This document shows, piece after piece, positions 1 through 7,418 of a stretch of DNA of 40,393 bases. The DNA lies in contig JANYKR010000150.1 in assembly GCA_025358155.1 (NCBI GenBank), positions 1 through 40,393 of the forward strand, in the 5' to 3' direction. The position numbers were made by a program, and so were the translations under genes. The stretch's first letter is position 1. Each line of letters begins with the position of its first letter. The DNA is from Betaproteobacteria bacterium (lineage in GTDB: Bacteria > Pseudomonadota > Gammaproteobacteria > Burkholderiales > Burkholderiaceae_C). The notes beneath the pieces were generated by a model, which saw only the letters and a program-made list of their open reading frames with translations, was not told where the DNA came from and did no database searches.

Positions 1-90
1 TGGCGGAGGCGGTGAGATTCGAACTCACGGACAGCTTTCACCGTCGTCAGTTTTCAAGACTGATCCATTAAACCGCTCTGGCACGCCTCC
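1..90 (-). tRNA. tRNA-Ser (anticodon UGA)
   Basis: The reverse complement folds as a class II tRNA. The acceptor arms GGAGGCG and CGCCTCC pair over 7 bp, followed by discriminator G and an encoded CCA that ends at base 1. The anticodon stem TCAGT/ACTGA encloses loop CTTGAAA, giving anticodon TGA (bases 54-56), which reads UCA-type serine codons. The T arm contains GTTCGAATC, and a long variable arm typical of tRNA-Ser lies between the anticodon and T stems. The gene is complete because the CCA is present, although it touches the window edge. Confidence 0.97.
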
Positions 91-293
91 GGACACTGAG
101 ATCATCGCAGAAGTTGCGTCGGCCCCGCCCGGCCGACCGGCGCAGACACCGGCTTTCGCTTGCTTGGCCCGGGCAATGGACTGCCGGTGGACTTGATGTG
201 ATCGGCTGGCACTGACCCAGCGCAGGTCACTGCGCTGGGGTGACGGCGTGCCCGATGCGCAGTGCCGACGCCGTGCCACACTGCGCGCCGCAA

Positions 294-323
294 CCCAGCC
301 CAGCCCAGCCCAGCCCAGCCCAG
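294..323. repeat. Pentanucleotide tandem repeat (CCCAG)x6
   Basis: Six perfect CCCAG copies end 13 bases before the ATG at 337 of the antiporter gene. The reading frame stays open upstream to an ATG at 262, so the repeat is either 5' untranslated sequence or, if 262 is used, codes for a Pro/Ala/Ser-rich N-terminal extension. A five-base unit shifts frame with each gain or loss of a copy, a configuration prone to slipped-strand changes. Confidence 0.95.
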
Positions 324-336
324 CGCCAAGCACTGC

Positions 337-1536
337 ATGAACACCACTGAAATTTTTCTGATCGCCATGACGATCATCTTCACGCTGCCCTACCTGGTGT
401 GGCGGCTGGGCCGCACCGACTACTTTGCGCCGCTGGTGGTGGTGCAGATCCTGGTCGGCATCGCGTTGGGGCCCGGCGTGCTGGGCGCGGTCTTCCCTGA
501 TTACTACCGGTTTGTCTTCAACCCGGCGGTGGTGCAGTCGCTCAACGGGGTGGCCTGGTGGGCGGTGTCGCTGTTTGTATTCATCGCCGGTATCGAACTC
601 GACTTGCGCCAGGCCTGGGTTTACCGTCGCGAGAGCGGGATCACTGCAGCGCTGGCGCTCGGGGTGCCGCTGCTGTTGGGTGCGCTGGCAGCCATCGGCT
701 TGCTGGGCACCGCTGGCTGGATCGGCCCCCGCGCGGCGACCTGGCAGTTTGTGCTGGGCACCGGCATGGCTTGCGCGGTGACGGCGCTGCCAATCTTGAT
801 CTTGCTGATGGAAAAGCTCGACATCCTGCGTCAGCCCCTCGGCCAGCGCATGTTGCGCTATGCCAGTCTGGACGACATCGCCATCTGGGGCGTGTTGTCC
901 TGCATCTTGATGGACTGGCAACGGGTGGGCAAGCAGACCGCGTTTTTGCTGGGTTTTGCGGTTTTCACCGTGCTGATTCGCCGCCTGATGGTCTGGATGC
1001 CCGAGCGTGACCGCTGGTACGCCAGCTTGATCTGGCTCGCGCTCTGTGCGTTGGGCGCCGACTGGTCGGGCCTTCACTTCATGGTGGGCGCGTTCCTGGC
1101 CGGCGCGGTGGTGGATGCCCGCTGGTTCGACCAGCGCCAGATGGACCAATTGCGCCATCATGTGCTGCTGGTGATGATGCCGGTGTTCTTCTTGAGCACC
1201 GGGCTGCGCACCGATTGGACGGTGGGGGGTGGCGCGGTGTTCTTTGCCGCTGCTGTGCTGCTGCTGGCGTCTGTGGGCGGCAAGTTGCTGGGCGTGGGCC
1301 TGGCCGGCCGCATCCTGGGCTGGCGCCCGGGCGAGAGCCTGTTGATCGGTTGGCTGCTGCAGACCAAGGCGCTGATCATGATCGTTTTTGTCAATATCCT
1401 GCTCGACAAACAGATCATCTCGGCCAACGCCTTCACGGCCTTGCTGCTGATGGCCGTGGCCAGCACCATGCTGACCATCCCGGTCGTCACGCCCATGCTG
1501 GCGCGCTTGCAGGCGCTGGTGCCGCGCGAGCGCTGA
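337..1536 (+). CDS. Cation:proton antiporter, CPA2 (Kef/NapA-like) membrane domain
   Basis: This is a 399-residue polytopic inner-membrane protein of the sodium/hydrogen exchanger superfamily (PF00999-like). It is expected to exchange H+ for Na+ or K+. About 12 hydrophobic segments are visible. Family-like signatures are LVGIALGPGVLG near residues 45-56, LFVFIAGIELDL near 80-90, SLDDIAIW around the expected paired-acidic ion site, and TKALIMI near the C-terminal bundle. There is no C-terminal RCK/TrkA-N domain, so it is a short CPA2 form without KefB/KefC-type nucleotide gating. I chose ATG 337 because the protein there begins with a normal hydrophilic lead into the first membrane helix. The open frame reaches back to ATG 262 through a pentanucleotide repeat. 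No strong ribosome binding site is visible. Ion specificity cannot be told from the sequence. Confidence 0.87.
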   Translation: MNTTEIFLIAMTIIFTLPYLVWRLGRTDYFAPLVVVQILVGIALGPGVLGAVFPDYYRFVFNPAVVQSLNGVAWWAVSLFVFIAGIELDLRQAWVYRRESGITAALALGVPLLLGALAAIGLLGTAGWIGPRAATWQFVLGTGMACAVTALPILILLMEKLDILRQPLGQRMLRYASLDDIAIWGVLSCILMDWQRVGKQTAFLLGFAVFTVLIRRLMVWMPERDRWYASLIWLALCALGADWSGLHFMVGAFLAGAVVDARWFDQRQMDQLRHHVLLVMMPVFFLSTGLRTDWTVGGGAVFFAAAVLLLASVGGKLLGVGLAGRILGWRPGESLLIGWLLQTKALIMIVFVNILLDKQIISANAFTALLLMAVASTMLTIPVVTPMLARLQALVPRER

Positions 1537-1601
1537 TCGGCCCGGCGCCTGAGCGCGGCAGCTCCGCCTGGCGCGTCGATCAATGCCTTCAGCTCGGCGA
1601 T

Positions 1602-2423
1602 CTACCCGGGAACTTGCGCCTGCGGGCAACTCACCTGCACCACCTCACGCCGGCCGCCGTCCACCCGCACGGCAGTGAGCGCACCGCCCCAGACGCAGCC
1701 GGTATCGAGCGCCAGCAGGTCGGGCCGGTTCTGCAGGCCCAAGGTGGACCAGTGGCCAAACGCGATCGGCACGCCGGCCGTGGCGCGGCCGGGCACGTCA
1801 AACCAGGCCAGGTGGCCCGGCGGCGGGGTGCCCGAGCCGTCCTTGGTCTCGAATTCGAGCGTGCCACCGGGCGTGCAGTAGCGGATACGGGTCAACACAT
1901 TCAGCACCAAACGCCAGCGCCGCACGCCGGCCAGTGCCGGGCTCCAGTGGTCCGGGTCGTTGCCGTACATCTGCTGCAAAAAATCTGCCATCTCGGGGCC
2001 GGCCAGCACTGTCTGCACCTCGGCCGCCAGCGCGAGCGTGAGGGCGGCGTCCCACTGGGGCACCACGCCGGCATGCACCAGCAGCCAGCCCTGCGCCCGG
2101 GCCGCCAGTGGGCGATGGCGCAGCCAGTCCAGCAGCGCGTCGCGGCGCGGGCTGGCCAGCACATCGCCAAAGGTGTCGCTACGGTGCGGTTTGCGCGCGC
2201 CCACCGATACCGCCAGCAGGTGCAGGTCGTGGTTGCCCAGCAGGCATTGGGCGGCGTCGCCCAGATTGATCAGCCGATCAAGGGTGGCCAGCGAGGCCGG
2301 GCCGCGGTTGACCAGGTCACCCAGCAGGTGCAGGCGGTCACGCGAGGGCGAGAAGTCAATTTTTTCCAGCAGGCGTTCGAAAGCATCGCAACAGCCTTGC
2401 AGGTCGCCGATCAGGTAGTCCAT
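1602..2423 (-). CDS. apaH: Symmetrical bis(5'-nucleosyl)-tetraphosphatase (diadenosine tetraphosphatase)
   Basis: ApaH hydrolyses Ap4A to two ADP and removes Np4A caps from RNA in enterobacteria. The 273-residue length is normal for the family. Calcineurin-type metallophosphatase motifs are in order: IGDLQGC near the N-terminus (D-x-x-G type), LLGDLVNRGP (GDxxxRG, residues about 34-43), LLGNHDLHLL (GNHD) and a later LVHAGVVP histidine motif. These supply the two-metal site. The gene is convergent with the antiporter (65 bp between stop codons) and divergent from the CorC-like gene (62 bp between starts), so it appears to be transcribed alone. No clear Shine-Dalgarno sequence precedes the start. 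Confidence 0.95.
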   Translation of the reverse strand: MDYLIGDLQGCCDAFERLLEKIDFSPSRDRLHLLGDLVNRGPASLATLDRLINLGDAAQCLLGNHDLHLLAVSVGARKPHRSDTFGDVLASPRRDALLDWLRHRPLAARAQGWLLVHAGVVPQWDAALTLALAAEVQTVLAGPEMADFLQQMYGNDPDHWSPALAGVRRWRLVLNVLTRIRYCTPGGTLEFETKDGSGTPPPGHLAWFDVPGRATAGVPIAFGHWSTLGLQNRPDLLALDTGCVWGGALTAVRVDGGRREVVQVSCPQAQVPG

Positions 2424-2485
2424 CGGGGCATTCTGCTACGCTCGTCGCCGTATCAATACCGAGGCACCTGGCGTGGTGCCGCTGC

Positions 2486-3799
2486 ATGGACGTTGCTCTG
2501 CTGGTTTTTTTGATCTTGGTCAACGCCTTGTTTGCGATGTCCGAGATGGCCCTGACCGCGTCCCGCAAAGCCCGGCTGGCGGTGATGGTCGAGGCCGGCG
2601 AGCCGGGTGCAAGGGTGGCGCAAGAGCTGCACGAGGACCCGACCCGCTGGTTGTCAACCGTGCAGATCGGCATCACCTCGATCAGCGTGCTCAACGGCAT
2701 CGTCGGTGACGCGGCCTTCTCGCAGCCGCTGGCGATCTGGCTGATCAAGCTGTTTCCGTTGCTCGGCCACCGCATGGTCGAGGTCACGGCCACCGCCCTG
2801 GTGGTGGTGATCATCACCTTCCTGACCATCATCTTTGGCGAGCTGGTGCCCAAGCGGCTGGGGCAGATGTACCCCGAGCGGGTGGCGGTGCTGGTGGCGC
2901 GGCCGATGGAGATGCTGTCGTCGGCGGTGCGGCCGTTTGTCTGGCTGCTCTCAGCCTGCACCCAGACCACGTTGCGGCTGCTGGGCATACGCCATGCCCC
3001 GTCGCGCAGCGTGACCGAGGAGGAGATCGCCGCCAGCCTGGAAGAAGGCCTGGACGCCGGTGTGATCGAGGCGCAAGAGCACCAGATGGTGCGCAATGTG
3101 TTCCGGCTCGACGAGCGCCAGATCGGCTCGATGATGATCCCCCGGACCGAGATCACCTGGCTCGACCAGAACGCGCCGCTGCCGGAGTTGCTGTCGCAGA
3201 TGACGACCAACGGCCACTCGCGCTACCCGGTCTGCCGCGATGGGCTCGACGATGTGGTCGGTGTGATCCAGGCCCAGGACCTGCTGGTGCCGCTGTCATT
3301 GGGCGAAATGCCCAAGCTGGCTGAGCTGATGAAGCCGCCGGTGTTTGTGCCCGAGACCTTGTCGGGCATGGAGTTGCTCGACCAGTTTCGGGCCACCGCC
3401 GCCGAGCTGGTGTTTGTGGTGGACGAATACGGCGCGGTGCAGGGCGTGATCACGGTGCGTGATGTGCTCGAAGCCATCACCGGCGAGTTCAGCCCGCCCA
3501 GCGCCGACGACGCCTGGGCGGTCAAGCGCAGCGACGGCAGCTGGCTGATGGACGGTTTGATCCCGGTGCCCGAAATGAAGGACCGGCTCGAGCTGCGTGA
3601 GCTGCCCGAGGAGGACCGGGGCCGCTACAACACGCTGGCCGGGATGGTGATGCTGCTGCTGGGCCGGCTGCCACGCGAGACCGATGTGGTGGAATGGGAT
3701 GCCTGGCGGTTTGAGGTCGTTGACCTCGACGGCAAGCGCGTGGACAAGGTGCTGGTGAGCCAGATTGCACCCACTGAAAGAGAACGAAGCCAACCATGA
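2486..3799 (+). CDS. Hemolysin/CorC-family membrane protein (DUF21-CBS-CorC_HlyC)
   Basis: This 437-residue protein has the CNNM/CorC architecture. An N-terminal DUF21 membrane domain (residues about 1-190; opening DVALLVFLILVNALFAMSE matches the family, where the ALFAMSE helix is conserved) is followed by a CBS pair (about 210-335, including MIPRTEITWLD and GHSRYPV) and a C-terminal CorC_HlyC domain (about 350-430). Relatives such as YtfL, CorC and CNNM are linked to Mg2+/Co2+ efflux or cadaverine tolerance. 'Hemolysin' is a historical name and is not evidence of toxicity. The stop codon overlaps the start of the sapC-like gene as ATGA, so the two are probably translationally coupled. Confidence 0.9.
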   Translation: MDVALLVFLILVNALFAMSEMALTASRKARLAVMVEAGEPGARVAQELHEDPTRWLSTVQIGITSISVLNGIVGDAAFSQPLAIWLIKLFPLLGHRMVEVTATALVVVIITFLTIIFGELVPKRLGQMYPERVAVLVARPMEMLSSAVRPFVWLLSACTQTTLRLLGIRHAPSRSVTEEEIAASLEEGLDAGVIEAQEHQMVRNVFRLDERQIGSMMIPRTEITWLDQNAPLPELLSQMTTNGHSRYPVCRDGLDDVVGVIQAQDLLVPLSLGEMPKLAELMKPPVFVPETLSGMELLDQFRATAAELVFVVDEYGAVQGVITVRDVLEAITGEFSPPSADDAWAVKRSDGSWLMDGLIPVPEMKDRLELRELPEEDRGRYNTLAGMVMLLLGRLPRETDVVEWDAWRFEVVDLDGKRVDKVLVSQIAPTERERSQP

Positions 3800-4560
3800 T
3801 CAATCAAAACCTGCACAAACAAGCCGTCGCGCTGGACCGCGTCAAGCACCGCGACCTCAAGCTCGACACCACCCGGCATGACCTGTCGACGGTCAGCAAG
3901 CTCAATGCCTTTTTTGTGGCCGGCACCGAGTTCACCGACGCCTGCAAAGACTACCCGGTGGTCTGGGTCGATGCCGGTGCGGGCGATGCCGGCCAGAAGC
4001 AGGTGGCGCCGATTGCGGTGTTTGGCCTGCGCGCCGAACAGAACCTGTGCATCGAGGCCGATGGCTGGCGCGTGCGCTACGTGCCGGCCATGCTGCGCCT
4101 GTACCCGTTTGCGCTGGCCCGGGTGGCCGCCAACGAGATGGTGGTGTGCATCGACGAGGCCTGGTCCGGCTTTGGCACCACTGGTCAGGCCTTGTTTGAC
4201 GCCACCGGCGCGCCCACCGAGTTCACCAGCAATGTGCAAAAGCAGCTCGAAAGCTTCGAGACCGAGGTTGAGCGCACCCGGCTGGCCGGCGCGCTGCTGG
4301 TTGAAAAGAACCTGCTGCGCGACATGCGCTTTGACGCCACACTGCCCGACGGCAGCAAGCTGGTGGTGGATGGGTTCTTGACCATCGACGAAGAAAAACT
4401 CGCCGCCCTGTCCGAGGCCGATGTACTGATGTTCAACCGCAACGGCCTGATGGGCCTGATCCACGCCCACCAGATATCGCTGGGCAACATGGCCCGACTG
4501 GTGCAGTGGCATGTCGAGCGTCACGGCACTGAGGCGGCCACCAATTCTCCAGCCGCCTGA
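3796..4560 (+). CDS. SapC family protein
   Basis: This 254-residue soluble protein lacks a signal peptide and matches the SapC family (PF07277). Recognisable features are an N-terminal strand followed by HDLSTVSKLNAFFVAGTEF, then the family core with RYVPAMLRLYPFAL (residues about 94-107) and a conserved Asp/Glu-rich segment NEMVVCIDEA. SapC was named from the Campylobacter S-layer locus, but most members sit far from S-layer genes and their biochemical role is unknown. Its ATG lies inside the stop of the CorC-like gene (ATGA overlap), implying co-expression. No S-layer or secretion genes are nearby, so an S-layer role should not be assumed. Confidence 0.85.
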   Translation: MINQNLHKQAVALDRVKHRDLKLDTTRHDLSTVSKLNAFFVAGTEFTDACKDYPVVWVDAGAGDAGQKQVAPIAVFGLRAEQNLCIEADGWRVRYVPAMLRLYPFALARVAANEMVVCIDEAWSGFGTTGQALFDATGAPTEFTSNVQKQLESFETEVERTRLAGALLVEKNLLRDMRFDATLPDGSKLVVDGFLTIDEEKLAALSEADVLMFNRNGLMGLIHAHQISLGNMARLVQWHVERHGTEAATNSPAA

Positions 4561-4573
4561 AGGTCCGGCCATG

Positions 4574-4595
4574 GGCGCCGGCCAGGCGCCGGCCA
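4574..4595. repeat. 11-bp direct repeat between convergent genes, possible bidirectional hairpin
   Basis: Two adjacent copies of GGCGCCGGCCA fill half of the 41-bp gap between the convergent sapC-like and tctC-like genes. The GGCGCC cores are self-complementary and can form a 6-bp stem with a 5-base loop on either strand. No U-tract follows, so intrinsic termination is only a possibility. Confidence 0.4.
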
Positions 4596-4601
4596 GCGTG
4601 G

Positions 4602-5573
4602 TCAATCGAGCTTGATGCCCGCTTGCTTGATGATCTCGCCCCAACGGGCGCGCTCGGCACTGGCGTAGGCACTCATCGCCGCGGGTGTGCCGGGGGTGGC
4701 CTCGATGCCCAGAACTTGAAAGCGCGCCTTGATGGCGGTGCTGGCCAGCGCGTCGTTCAAGGCCTTCGAGAGTTGGTGGATCACCGGCGTGGGCGTGCCG
4801 CCGGGCACCGCCAGCCCTTGCCAGGCATAGGCCTCAAAAGCCGGCACGCCTTGCTCGGCAAAAGTGGGCACCTGGGCCAGCGAAGCCAGGCGCCGAGGCG
4901 AGGCCACCGCCAGCGCACGCAGCCGGCCGGCGCTGATCTGCGGGTAGCCTGCGGCCGAGTCGACAAACATGAACGGCACCTGGCCGCCTACCACATCCTG
5001 GATCGCCGGTGCCGCGCCGCGGTAGGGCACATGGGTCAGGTTGATGCCGGTGCGCACCCGCAGCATCTCGGTGGCCAGGTGGTGCGGGCTGCCCGCGCCC
5101 GGGCTGGCAAACGCGACGGGCTGCGGCTGCGCCTTGACCCAGGCCAGAAACTCCTTGACCGTGGTGGCGGGCACGGCCGGGTTGACCACCAGCAGCAGGT
5201 TGAAACGGCCGATCAGGCCGACGGGCGCCAGGTCTTTTTCAGCGTTGTAGCCCAGCTTGCTGTACAGCGCCGGGTTGGCCGCCAGCGTGGCGGTGTCGGC
5301 CGTCATCATCACGTAGCCGTCGGCCTTGGCGCGGGCGGTGTACTCCGCACCGATGTTGGTGCCGGCACCGGGACGGTTGTTGATGACGAGGGTCTGGCCC
5401 AGCGTCTTGCCCATTGCCTCGGCCAGGGTGCGGGCGGCCACGTCGGTGCCGCCGCCGGCGGGGTAGGGCACCACCCACTCGATGGGTTTGTTCGGGTAGG
5501 CCCGGGCCCAGGCGGTGCCGCTCAGCAGCAGAGCCAGCAAAGCCAGTGTGTGGCGTCGGGTCAGGGGCAGCAT
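4602..5573 (-). CDS. Tripartite tricarboxylate transporter (Bug/TctC) periplasmic substrate-binding protein
   Basis: The product is a 323-residue periplasmic solute-binding protein. An N-terminal signal peptide (RRHTLALLALLLSGTAWA, cleavage near residue 24) leads into the Bug-family opening YPNKPIEWVVPYPAGGGTDV, where the P-AGG-D stretch forms the ligand-binding loop. The C-terminal half contains HVPYRGAAPAIQDVVGGQ, also typical. The start is supported by AGGAGA (5581-5586) seven bases upstream. Bug proteins are heavily expanded in Burkholderiales and often occur without tctAB membrane genes, as here. The ligand (usually a carboxylate) is unknown. It is divergent from the MarR gene with 150 bp between starts, so a link to the neighbouring aromatic island is possible but unproven. 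Confidence 0.92.
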   Translation of the reverse strand: MLPLTRRHTLALLALLLSGTAWARAYPNKPIEWVVPYPAGGGTDVAARTLAEAMGKTLGQTLVINNRPGAGTNIGAEYTARAKADGYVMMTADTATLAANPALYSKLGYNAEKDLAPVGLIGRFNLLLVVNPAVPATTVKEFLAWVKAQPQPVAFASPGAGSPHHLATEMLRVRTGINLTHVPYRGAAPAIQDVVGGQVPFMFVDSAAGYPQISAGRLRALAVASPRRLASLAQVPTFAEQGVPAFEAYAWQGLAVPGGTPTPVIHQLSKALNDALASTAIKARFQVLGIEATPGTPAAMSAYASAERARWGEIIKQAGIKLD

Positions 5574-5723
5574 GCGGGGGTCTCCTGGGTCGCCGCGTCA
5601 GGCGCGGCGGGGGTGTTTGAAGCGGGCAGGGTAGCCGATCAGCCGGGTGCTCAAGCTGGGCCGGTTGCGCGCCTGGGTTGAAAATGCGGCGCAGTCTGCA
5701 CCCCAACCGCTGATGACCCGAAG

Positions 5724-6203
5724 ATGAGCAACCCAACCCGCGACGCCTTGACGATTGAGCTGTACGAGCAGCCCGGCCATTTGATCCGGCGGGCCCAGCA
5801 GATTGCGGTGTCGATGTTTTTCGATGCCCTGGGCCGGGACGTCACGCCAGTGCAGTACGCCGTGCTGCGCATGCTGCAGGAGCGCCCCGGCATCGACCAG
5901 GTGACGCTGGCACAGGAGGTGGCGCTCGACACCTCCACCACTGCCGACATCGCCGCCCGGCTGGAGACCAAGGGCTGGATCTCGCGCGAGGTGCTGCCGC
6001 GGCGGCAGCGGCGCCTGGTGCTGACGGCCGCGGGCGAGGCGGTGCTGGCCCGATTGGTGCCCGGCCTGTTGGAGATGAACCGGAGCCTGCTGAGTCGGCT
6101 CGACGCGCCTGAACGCGACGAGTTCATGCGACTGCTGCGCAAGTTTGTGCAGGTCAACAACGAGCAGAGCCGGGCGCCGATGCGCATTGCATCTGAGGAA
6201 TGA
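5724..6203 (+). CDS. MarR-family transcriptional regulator, probable regulator of vanAB
   Basis: This 159-residue winged-helix regulator has the usual MarR length. Residues about 30-130 form the MarR domain: a helix-turn-helix (VTLAQEVALDTSTTADIAARLETKGWI) and a wing around EVLPRRQRRLVLTAAGEAVL. MarR proteins usually repress as dimers and release DNA when a phenolic or aromatic ligand binds. The gene lies directly upstream of vanA on the same strand, and the 141-bp gap holds overlapping palindromes (6253-6278). The natural inference is repression of vanAB relieved by vanillate or a related acid. Burkholderiales often use MarR-type vanillate regulators in place of the GntR-type VanR of Pseudomonas, so I give no gene symbol. 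Confidence 0.9.
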   Translation: MSNPTRDALTIELYEQPGHLIRRAQQIAVSMFFDALGRDVTPVQYAVLRMLQERPGIDQVTLAQEVALDTSTTADIAARLETKGWISREVLPRRQRRLVLTAAGEAVLARLVPGLLEMNRSLLSRLDAPERDEFMRLLRKFVQVNNEQSRAPMRIASEE

Positions 6204-6249
6204 GGGAAAACCATAGGTTTTGGTCGCTGCGATCTGGATTTTGATTACG

Positions 6250-6255
6250 TATACT
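6250..6255 (+). promoter_or_regulatory. Possible -10 element for vanA
   Basis: TATACT resembles a sigma-70 -10 hexamer. It sits in a locally AT-rich stretch and directly abuts or overlaps the palindromic operator downstream. No good -35 at 16-18 bases is visible, so the assignment is weak. Confidence 0.3.
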
Positions 6256-6278
6256 GAACGTAATTCAGTAGACTGAAT
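6253..6278. promoter_or_regulatory. Putative MarR operator: three ACTGAA half-sites forming two overlapping palindromes
   Basis: ACTGAA (6253-6258) and TTCAGT (6264-6269) form a perfect 6-bp inverted repeat with a 5-base spacer. ATTCAGT (6263-6269) and ACTGAAT (6272-6278) form a perfect 7-bp inverted repeat with a 2-base spacer. The central half-site is shared, so two dimers would compete or cooperate. Its place between the MarR gene and vanA, just past a -10-like TATACT, fits a repressor operator. Which protein binds is inferred from position only. Confidence 0.65.
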
Positions 6279-6344
6279 GTCCATCATCGGCGCAAGCTGA
6301 ACGGTCGCACCCCATCCCCTGTGCCGAGAGTCAAGGAGAGCAAC

Positions 6345-7403
6345 ATGTTCCTGAACAACGCCTGGTACGTGGCCTGCATGCCCGCCGAAATTGACGACAA
6401 ACCGCTGGGCCGCACGGTGTGCAAGCAGCCGATCGTGTTCTACCGGGGTGGGGATGGCGTGGTGGCCGCGCTGGAAGATTTCTGCCCGCACCGCGGCGCA
6501 CCGCTGTCGCTGGGCCGGGTAATCGAGGGCAAGCTGGTCTGCGGCTACCACGGGTTGGAGATGGGCTGCGACGGCAAGACCATCGCGATGCCCGGCCAAC
6601 GGGTGCGGGGCTTTGCGCCGATCCGCAGCTACCCGGTGGTCGAGCGCCACGGCTTTGTCTGGGTCTGGCCGGGTGATGCAGCGCAGGCCAATGCCGCGCT
6701 GATCCCCGATTGCGCCTGGGCTGACAACCCGGATTGGGCCTATGGCGGTGGCCTGTTCCACATCGGCTGCGACTACCGGCTGATGGTCGACAACCTGATG
6801 GATCTGACGCACGAGACGTATGTGCACGCCACCAGCATCGGCCAGAAAGAAATCGACGACACCCCGTCCGTCACGAAAACCGAAGGTGACCAGGTCACGA
6901 CCTCGCGCTTCATGGCCAACATCACGCCGCCGCCGTTCTGGAAGCTGGCACTGCGCGGCAACCACCTGCCTGACGACCAGTCGGTGGACCGCTGGCAGAT
7001 CTGCCACTTTTCGCCACCCAGCCAGGTGATGATCGAGGTGGGTGTGGCGCTGGCCGGGCAGGGCGGCTACCACGCCGATGCCAAGGTCAAGGCCTCGAGC
7101 GTGGTGGTGGACTTCATCACGCCGGAGAGCGACACCTCGATCTGGTACTTCTGGGGTATGGCGCGCAACTTCAATGCCCGTGACAAGGCGCTGACCGCCG
7201 CCATCCGCGACGGCCAGGGCAAGATCTTCAGCGAAGACCTGGAGATGCTGGAGCGCCAGCAGCAGAACCTGCTGGCCTGGCCCGAGCGCGCGCTGCTCAA
7301 GCTCAACATCGACGCGGGCGGCGTGCAGGCTCGGCGCGTGCTGGACCGCCTGATCGCAGCAGAGCGGGTGGGCGCGCCGGCCAGCCCGGTCTCAGCATCT
7401 TGA
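6345..7403 (+). CDS. vanA: Vanillate O-demethylase, oxygenase subunit (Rieske)
   Basis: VanA demethylates vanillate to protocatechuate, releasing formaldehyde, with electrons from VanB. The 352-residue protein has a Rieske [2Fe-2S] site with C47-x-H49 (CPHRG) and C66-x2-H69 (CGYHG). The non-heme iron site lies in DNLMDLTHETYVH with H156 and H161. The stretches GCDYRLMVDNL, SIGQKEID and MLERQQQNLLA closely match characterised VanA proteins as I remember them, so vanillate is more likely than dicamba or other O-demethylase substrates. ATG 6345 is chosen over the in-frame ATG at 6321 because AAGGAG (6333-6338) lies six bases before it and VanA proteins begin with MFxxNAWYVA. vanB starts 15 bases after the stop. 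Confidence 0.94.
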   Translation: MFLNNAWYVACMPAEIDDKPLGRTVCKQPIVFYRGGDGVVAALEDFCPHRGAPLSLGRVIEGKLVCGYHGLEMGCDGKTIAMPGQRVRGFAPIRSYPVVERHGFVWVWPGDAAQANAALIPDCAWADNPDWAYGGGLFHIGCDYRLMVDNLMDLTHETYVHATSIGQKEIDDTPSVTKTEGDQVTTSRFMANITPPPFWKLALRGNHLPDDQSVDRWQICHFSPPSQVMIEVGVALAGQGGYHADAKVKASSVVVDFITPESDTSIWYFWGMARNFNARDKALTAAIRDGQGKIFSEDLEMLERQQQNLLAWPERALLKLNIDAGGVQARRVLDRLIAAERVGAPASPVSAS

Positions 7404-7418
7404 CCGGGATCGGCTGAC

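Noticed and set aside
25-1629. A 534-codon minus-strand frame through tRNA-Ser and the antiporter
   Set aside because: It crosses a tRNA gene and opposes a clear membrane protein. Composition is typical of an antisense shadow.
2486-3799. Annotation of the CorC-like protein as a haemolytic toxin
   Set aside because: The DUF21-CBS-CorC architecture is a membrane transport-related family. The hemolysin label is historical.
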